In this document: in pieces, positions 48,301-57,300 of the stretch
How the letters are laid out: each line of letters begins with the position of its first letter
How positions within the stretch are numbered: position 1 is the first letter of the stretch
Source of the DNA: Acanthosoma haemorrhoidale
Lineage: Eukaryota; Arthropoda; Insecta; Hemiptera; Acanthosomatidae
Length of the DNA stretch: 64,000 nt
Direction of reading: 5' to 3'
NCBI GenBank assembly: GCA_930367205.1
Contig: OV884011.1
Span: 139,807,937 to 139,871,936 of the forward strand
The notes under the pieces: model-generated
What the model saw: the letters and a program-made list of their open reading frames with translations, nothing else
Told to the model about the DNA's origin: nothing
Databases searched by the model: none
Program-made: the position numbers and the translations under genes

Positions 48301-51300
48301 GTTTTCGAATGTTATTACTTCTTCTAACATCGAAAAAATTAAGTTTCCTTTCCCTTGTAGTTTACGATTAAGCCGATTTAGATGAGACGTAACGTCTACC
48401 ATGAAATAAAAGTTTTGTATCCACTGATCGTCTGTTAGTTCTGGATAGTGAACGCCCTTCTCAAGGAGATATGCTTTAACTTCCGGAAAAAGGGACGCGA
48501 AACGTAATATTGCGCCTTCCGTGGATATTTGTGCCAGAGCCACACTTAGGGAGCCAAAGAGCTACATGCGGCTCCAGAGCCGCACTTTGCCGACCACTGC
48601 CTTAACTCAACCTCTGGCTTTACCGCTACGGATTTTTCCTTTGGAAAATGGACCCACATTTTCGCGCAGGCTTGTGAAAATAAATATTGTTTATGTTGCA
48701 TCATAAATATTGAAGTATTGCATCTAATTTAGAAGACCGAAACTATAGTCGAGAATCAACAATCTAGCACTAATCTCATCGGCGCAATCTAAAGTGGCTC
48801 TCTAATCTCACTATTACCTCTGCTGTTTTTTCTTTAATTTGTATGCTGTATGTAATAAATAAATTTTAACTAGTATGTTTGATTCGTCTCATGAACGTCG
48901 TCAGAACCAGGTAAAGAATATACAAAAAAACCAAAAACGAAAAGAGATAAAAACTGGGAGAGAAGAAGAATAGTAGATAGTGGGAATTAAAAACTTGAAT
49001 TAACTGCACGGCACAACAGTTCAAGAGTGAGTTATCCATTATCCATTATCCATTATCCAGGGTCTGCTAGAGGCTGTGAGACAGGGTGACGGCGCAGAGG
49101 TGTGGCAGAGTAGGCTGACGAGGAGTCTGTGTGTCTGCCTTCCAGGGCCAAGCCCTGGCGTATAGCGACCGAGTAGAGCGGCTGAAGAGACTGGGAAAGA
49201 GTGGGGTTACAGGGCGCAACACCCTGATTTAAATATATTTTACCCTTCCTAGTGGAGGGCGGAGTCGGCTGAAGGGGGTATGTTTTTATGATGCCCAGGT
49301 GGCCAATCCCCCTTAAGTTTATGACTGTTGGTCTAAAAGGGTGTGTTTTATAGCTGCTAGGGACTCCCCTACTTTATGACCACCGGAAGGTGACCAAAGG
49401 TCTACCGGTTCCGTTTTATGAGGGGGCAGGTGGCTTACCCTCCCAGGTTTTATTGCTGGACCTTCAACCCTTTGTTACTTGTTTTTTGACTGCTGATCTC
49501 TCCAGGATTTATTACTAGAAAACAATGTTTTACATCTAATTACAATACATTATATATGCACCAGAGTATAGGGTGATTTTCCTTCATTTAAATTCACGAA
49601 ATTTACAGCCCTGCTAAGACTATCCGGAAAATGCCTAATAAAACTGCTAATACAGGATAAAATAGTAATAATAAACCCATAGACACAATGACTTCTCTGC
49701 AATAGGAAAGAAACTGAAGATCATCGCATATTATTTCCTGTATGTGATGTACAATAGCCTACGGGGCTCATTTCTTAACTATAGTCATGATCAACATCTG
49801 ACCAAGATGCTTAATCCTGTTACTGCATCAGAGTTAAAAATACTTTATGGGTGTAGTGAAATATTACTTTAAGAATCATTAGTATTTACCTATTGTACAA
49901 TTTTTTTTCATATTATTTGACGTGTGTATACTTTTGTAAATTTCTAAGTATTTTATAGTATTAATGATGTCAAACTGATTTGATTTAATGTTTTTCAGGT
50001 ATCGTACGGCTCTACGTCCCCTGCACTATCTGACCGACGTGAGTTCCCCCTGTTCTTCAGGACGGTCGCTCCGGACTCATCTCACAACCTAGCCAGGAAG
50101 GCTCTCCTCAAGCAGTTTTCATGGGCCAGTGTCACCACTTTTTCGCAGAACGAGGACATATACTCTTTGGTTAGTACCTATAGGAATGAATAGTATGTTT
50201 TTATAAAGGTTAAATAACAATGAAATGAGACCAGTAAGTTAACAATATTGTAAATAATTAAACGTAATATCTAAAGAATAAAAACTGCATAACTATTCAG
50301 ACCTTGAAGATAACTAAAAAAAAAAAGATTTTTGGAGCTGAAAAATGCTGCAAAAGAAACTGCATGGTATATCATTGTTTTGGCCGTGACAAGAACATTT
50401 ACCAAAATATATGATGGAAAAAAATTAAACTAAACATTTTATCCACACTGATTGTGATGTCGATGACTGATGGTAAATAAAATATTAAAACAGAAAACAC
50501 AAGAATATCCATCACAAGAATCGGTCCAATTCATTCCCCATTCCTGATCTAGCCTAAGTCGTCCGCCATAAACCTTTTTCTCCCCCCCCCCTCCCCACTA
50601 TTTACAAGAGTTGTTCAAGGCTCTTCCATCTCTCCAACTCCTTTAAGCCTACAGGATGATGAACCTAACTCAATCCAGTCCACGCATATCCCGACGAAAC
50701 CCAAATATCCTTCCATCCCTCCTGTCTCCTAGCGGCTGCCCTTAAAATCCAAGAAGGGCTTGGCAAAATAAGTTCAATAGTCAAAATCGATAATCTAAAT
50801 CCTCAAAAGTCCAAACCTAAGGCTCAAAAATCCTTATTCATTTTCTTCCAGACCTACCTAATTTTATATCGAGTCCCGACCTATTCAATACTACTTATCC
50901 GTTAAAAACTTCACCCTGATCCTATATCAATAACTACCCTAAAACGAACAAGTTTCCTAAATTAATACACCTCTCTAAGACTACTCAACCACTCTCGTTT
51001 AACTCATTCCGTATCAAACCCCCTAATTCTCGTTTTCTCATTTATCCTTCCCCATTTTAATTACTATTACGTGGTTTATGGTGATCTCTCTTGAAATCTC
51101 TATGAAAATTTAAGATGTGTTATGAATTCAAGACCAAAGACAAGATGTGTGAAAGTTCTTGAGATAGGATATCATAAAAAACATTGAATTTAATAATTTC
51201 CAAATTAAGAACTAAATTGCTTTAGCATTTATATTAGCAGTGTCTCAAGCGTATAGCAAACAAAGAACTGATAGCAGCTGCTACTGGAGAGTTAGGCAAA

Positions 51301-54300
51301 CACACTTAAGGCAGTCCAATTCGGGTGTCGATGGCTAAATGAAGGAGCGGGCACCCTTAGATATTCTGTCCTACATAAGAAATTTGTACCTTCTGCCAAC
51401 TTTACTATCTCTTAAGACGTGAGGAGCTTTACAAGAGGCTAACTTTATTGTCCCTGTGCGTGTAATAGTAAAGTACCTGGGATAAGCGTTTATTGAAGGT
51501 CAACATTTTATGGAGTAGTTCCCTGTTAATTTTAGCAGTCTAAATTAGTGATAAATTCGTTCAATATATCACTTAACTATCCAGTAAAGCAAATTATCTT
51601 GTTGAAAACTGTTTTATCCTACTGGCTTTTGGATCTCAATTTTTTTTTTTTTAACCTTATTTTGTGAAATTTAATGAATTGTTTCATTTTTATTCAGTTA
51701 TTAATCGTAACTTATTATAAGAACTACTAGAATACTTATTAATTTATAAGAACAGTAAAAGGGGATGTTTGTCTTCTTCTTATAACACATAGGTCGGGTT
51801 GTGAAAGGGGGGGAGAGCGCCCGCCGAGGGTCTTTTCGAACCGCCCTCTGCCCGGTGGGCATCAAGAAAGAGATAAAATGGGTAAACCTGTAGTCTTTGG
51901 CCTTTGCTGGGGGGCTAATCGCCGGGTAGCTTTATTCCTATTGATCTGATTCCATGAGATCTTAGAAGGCAGGGTTCTAAATGAATGGATTTTTTTTTTT
52001 AACACCTATTTTCATTATTTTTAAAAATAACAAACTTATAATCAATATAAATGAGATGTGGGTGGCTCCTTCGACTGCCTAGCATATGCAGTTTAAGGAG
52101 CGCACACCTTAAAAACTAACATTATCTTTAAAATCTAACATATCTGGTAAAATTATATGAACTGAAACAGGACTGAGTGATGGGGCTCACCTTCGGGTTA
52201 CAAAAAGGGTACTAAAACTAAACTTACACACTAACTTAAAATTAGAGCGTTCCTGCCTCGACTGCCTTCTACCATCGACAAGGGAACAGAGCGGGGGTAA
52301 ACGTGTGAAACACAAGGTTTGTCATGTGCTGCAACGAATCGAAAAATTTAATATGCCTACGGCGAAAGCATGCATCGACCGTAGGCAGCTCAAAAACCTC
52401 GTGGAGCTCACTGTTTCTCCGCTGCTAGAACGCAGAATGTCTGACCACTTTCATAAGTATGGCGTTTTGAAATTGTTGGAATCGCCTTACTGGCCCTTCA
52501 GTCAAATGACCGTGCACGTACGACAGAGCAGGCCTGACTACACTCTTATAAATGGGCTTGAGGCGCAGTGATAAATGCTTCTGTTTAAATTTTGCTAGCT
52601 TCAGAATGTAGCTTCATAAGGGGTTGTTCTGTGCTCAGACTGGATTAAAGTGCAGTCTGTCTTGCGGAATGATGTCATTTTCCACACAGTACTCTTTGAG
52701 ATAATTCAAAAGAGTTTTCTCCAGAATTTTCCCCATTTGCGTTAGTAACCTGATCAGGTGGTAGTGGGCTGGGTGATCTCCGCTCCTAGCTGGCTGGAGC
52801 CATTTTTCAGAAAAATACCTCAATCTTATACAAGAATTGTACGAGTTTGCGAGTTGTACTATCCCTCTCCTCGGAGAACCGTTTGTATCCCGTCATACCC
52901 TGATGTTTGGTTTCCCTGACAACGGCGAAGAATCGCCTCTAGTTGCTTCAGAAATACAAACATATGGTTCTTTCCTGTTTCTATCAGAGGAGGAAGTTGG
53001 TAGTCACACATCCTAGCCATGATATCCCTAGCGTAGTGATCGGCTAGTTTAGTCGGCAGTTTCTCGGCAGTAAGAATAACGTGGCCTTCGTGAAGGTGGA
53101 CAGTAGCTGTCTTGCTTTTGTCGTCTTCAGCAGCTTCCAGATCTTTCTGTAATCGCCATGCATGCTACGAAGTCGTTCATGCCGCTTTTCTGTCTTCCAG
53201 ATTCGCATCTAGCTTCGGATTTGCGTTGTGAGAGAATTCACAACTACCTTGGCTTGACGGTCTCTGGTCCTGTACCATTTGTTCTTCCAATTATTGCGCA
53301 AGGCAATAAGTTTCAGAATATGGTCAGGAGGTGGTTGTAGGGTCAGTGGCATGGGGCTGTACTTTGGTATAGCAGTCTCTGTGGCGTCGTTATGAAATAC
53401 AGTTGACGATCCACTTCTTCTTTTGCGCGAAGAACTGGCACCGTATGCATGGTTATGGTAAATTTGTAACCGATACAGCTCCCATTCTCCATTTGACCAC
53501 AGTTCAGTACTGTACGTGGTGGATGAAAAATTTGTGACCAATACAGATCCCAGTCAGCACGACCGTAGTAGCACCTCGTGGGGCGAAGGGTCACAACTTT
53601 ACCATCCACCGCATACAGTACTGGCCTGTGCTCAAATGGAAAATGCTCCGAATTCCATCCTTATATAGTCAGGTTGAGAATTAGTATGTAAGTTAGTATA
53701 AGTTTGATCCAAAAGGTTAGCCCTATCATTTTTATAAGAGTCAGTTCAGCCTATACGTATAATGTGCATCATTATACTTGTTTATTCCATAATATAATTT
53801 TTAACATTAATAACAAAACCAGTATATAATGTAGCGACGCTACAGGAAATACAAACAGAATTTGTAAGTAGATTCGCATGAGGATCTATAATTGTATATA
53901 ATTATCTGTGAATTTAAAGGGGCTAGGAAGAAAAAAAAAAAAACCGCGCCCACTAGTGTGCTCCAGCTGAGTCGTGAACCAGTTCCCCCTCTCTAACTGA
54001 CTAAGGTTTCTATTATTATAATATGGAAACGTAGGTGGGTGTTTTCTGGGCCGAGAAGAGGGGAACTTCTATTTAATTTTATTATTAATTCCTTTATTGT
54101 GCAATAATTACAATCTGCCTTTTATAAGGCAATAAGTATGTATAAGTATTTATTCGTGGTAAATAAGTTGCTACAACATGTTATGAGAAGAAGACAAACA
54201 TAAGAGTTGCATGTTATACACATTGTTAGATGTAAGTTTTAAGTTTTATGATTCATAAGGTGACCCCCATCACTTTTTAAACAAATATTGACAATGAATG

Positions 54301-57300
54301 TAAAGTATAATATGCATTATACTTTTGTAACAATCGCAAATCACAGTGTAAAGTTGTTAAAAATGCATTTAATGAATCCGAGCTACAGGGCATATACCGA
54401 CCTATTGTAAGTAGATTCATTCATAAAGAAATTATATTGAATTCCATAATTTTTAATAACAAGGTGATATGAAGGGGAAAAAAATAGTACATAATATGAG
54501 CAATTGCAATAATAGTCCCATAAAGAAAATACACCACTCACTCTATTTTCAATCTAATACACTTCAGCTAATTCCTTAATCCTGTAAACGGACTACCCCG
54601 GAAAATTTAAGTTAATAGAGCTTTGAAATGCTATCTCAGTAGAAGTATTTCAAAAATATCTCACGCCGATTTTAATTCGGAAGGAATAATAAAATAAAAA
54701 TGTGATGATCCAGTATCAATGTCCCTTTTAAATAACCGATTAGGCCTCAGACAGTTTACAAACATTTATTCGTTGGCATCGATACGTTAAGACTTTTTTT
54801 TTTTTTTGGCTTATTTTCCCTCCTGATGTCCTGAGCCAGTAACCTTAAATGACTTATGTCATCAACGTTTTGAGCATTCTCGCTTGCTAAAACCGATTTT
54901 TTCCAAAAAAAAGAAACTTCAACCTTCGAGTTTAAACAGCGATCAAAATCAATAACTAAACTTCCTTCTTTCTAAGGTCAACTTCGAACAGAACACCACT
55001 AAGTATTGTATGGTGCTCAATTGGTTATATTGGAACTATTTTAGACCTAGAGTCTTAAACATAATTATTACTTGAAAATTGAAAAGATCGTCTTCAAAAC
55101 AATTATATGAATACTTTACTTAATTGTGTGCATCACACAAGACAGAGTATTTCCTTTAATGAATGGATTCTCTTATTTCTTGTGATACACCTTTTTGCTG
55201 AGTTCAATTCAGTGCCAAATACGTCCACCATATTTTCTGTTGAACAAATTACTGTGGCGCACGGCCAGGTACTTCTATCTCTTTATCGGCACAATCAGAC
55301 TACTTTACGACTTAACTTTATCGCGACGTAGAAATCCAAATTAAATACAATTACGTTGTAATAATACACTTGTTAGGACCGGCAAATATGGTTTATGTTG
55401 AGATCTGAAAAATATTTTTTTTTTTATGTCCCACTCATATGAAAAGGCAACTTATTTGCAATAATGAAAGTTTCAACTTAATTATTGAGTTACGTATTTA
55501 TTATTATTAATAATTATTGGCTCATCATTATGGTTTATTTTGTAACGATATTTTTAGCATTATTTTAGAACTTACTGTAACTCCCATGGAATATCTTCTG
55601 GGTCTAGATCGTGGGCTCATAATCTCAAATATTGGCAGATTAGTGTTTCTTATTATTAATCAAATAAAGAAAATAGTGACAAAGCTTGTGTTCAAGCACG
55701 GATCCTCCCTACCTCTGGTCGAGTGCTCTTACCTCCTTTTAAGAGTATCATAAATCATTAGTTTGAAACGAAGTGATAAACTTGGCGAACAATAAATGCT
55801 ACTGGCTCCTGTTTGAGTTTCACTTTAAAATGGATAGTAAAGCGGAGGAGTCTTGGACAATAACTGCAGAGAGAGCTACTCACCTTGCATCCATAGGAGG
55901 ATAACATGGAGAGAGGTTTATAGTTTACAGTTGGAATAGGATTTTGTGAGCGCCTTATGTTCCTCTAGGATTTACGGGACATTAATAGACAATTAACCTC
56001 ATAAAAATGTTATAAGCAAGTAAAGGCACAACAACCGATCTGATATTTTAGAAGATTTATTAAAAATAAATAATTTTGTATCTTAAAAGTTGATTACCAT
56101 GACTGGGGTTAGGGTTCCAACTGAACGCAAAAGAATTTTCAAATAGAAAATGTTTTTCCCATTTATGATATGTGTATTTTAAGGGGTTTTTTGTTTTTAA
56201 TAATATTTATGATTTGGAAAAATAAAAGCACTCAGTTTGAGTTTACGTTGTTTATTTAATTACGAATAATAAAACCGCATCCTGTCAATAGAAGGCTTCA
56301 AGAAGTGTATACCACTATATTTCACCTCAGAACCAAATAAAAAACAAAAGTAGCTAATTCCAGTTACTCTCAATTGATTAATATCAAATTCATAATGATA
56401 TGTTATCCATTTAACAGGATTATAATAATAAGGGGCTCATGCAGAAATTAGTGACGGTTTTAACAGCTTCGGTGAAATCAAATTTAATGAAACCTTTTCC
56501 CCCAACAACCAGTTTCGGATACTCCCCCTCCATGATCACCATTCGCCAGTTTTCCATCCGTTTGCTCAACTTCTGGCTTCTCCTACACCATGCACTTTTT
56601 TGGGAGTTTCGTGTCATTCATCCGCACCACATGACATCTTTACTGTCACATGACGTTTCCCACATCAGGCTCCTGTTTGATTCCTAAATCATGAGGAATG
56701 AACAAATCGCTCATGTTCCCCGATTCTCGCCAATATGTAACCACCCACTAATACATCTTTAAAGACAAGATCCTGAATTAGGTTGCTTAGTGCTGCATCA
56801 AACCAAAGAAGTATCAATTGTCAATGGCAGTTTCGCCTTGATTTTTACCGATATATCCCTGTTGTATTTATATACTCGACATATATAATCGAATTTGTTG
56901 AAATGCACCAGGTAAAATAATATGAGTGGGTTTATACTCGCTCGGACCGAGAGGTTAAGTTTGTACTCGTCTATTTGTTTGTCTATAAAGTGTTATTCCA
57001 CCCGCCTCCTTTAGGCATTCCACACCCTACATCCTTCTCATACATCCTTCAAATGGGGGACTCCCCTTAGTGAAAGGCACTCATTAGCCCAAAATAATTT
57101 TCCTTTATTTTTCCCACATCCTATTTTTATAAGTTTGAGAGCTAAGGGAAAAAAAAACAAAAAAACAAAAGTGTTATACTGATTTTCTGTACCGTAACAA
57201 TCAACCTCCACCGAGGATTCCCACACTCCTTACTCCTCTCACACCACCTTCAAGCAGGTCCTCCTAGTACAAGGATTCGATCACCCTAAATATTTTATAT

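Larger units (their letters stand above)
47457..48607 (-). mobile_element. hAT transposon copy with intact ends, internally deleted
   Basis: The element is 47465-48599. Terminal inverted repeats CAGTGGTCGGCAAA (47465-47478) and TTTGCCGACCACTG (48586-48599) are perfect over 14 bp. The flanking 8-bp target duplication CCTTAACT (47457-47464 and 48600-48607) is exact, as expected for hAT. Only the C-terminal part of the transposase is inside, so the N-terminal half was lost by internal deletion. With both ends intact it could in principle be moved by an active relative. Confidence 0.92.
36359..49998 (+). other. GABA-B-R2: GABA-B-R2 intron of 13.6 kb
   Basis: Bounded by GTGAGT and TTTTTCAG. It contains a poly(A) retroposon, a Tigger fragment, a mariner remnant, a hAT pseudogene carrying a nested Jockey element, a second hAT copy with intact ends and an LTR-like repeat. 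No host exon was recognised inside. Confidence 0.8.

Noticed and set aside
52305..52571. 88-codon plus-strand frame
   Set aside because: Antisense shadow of the non-LTR ORF2 ending on the minus strand.
56420..56687. Overlapping frames of 65 and 82 codons
   Set aside because: No recognisable domain on either strand and no splice or repeat context.
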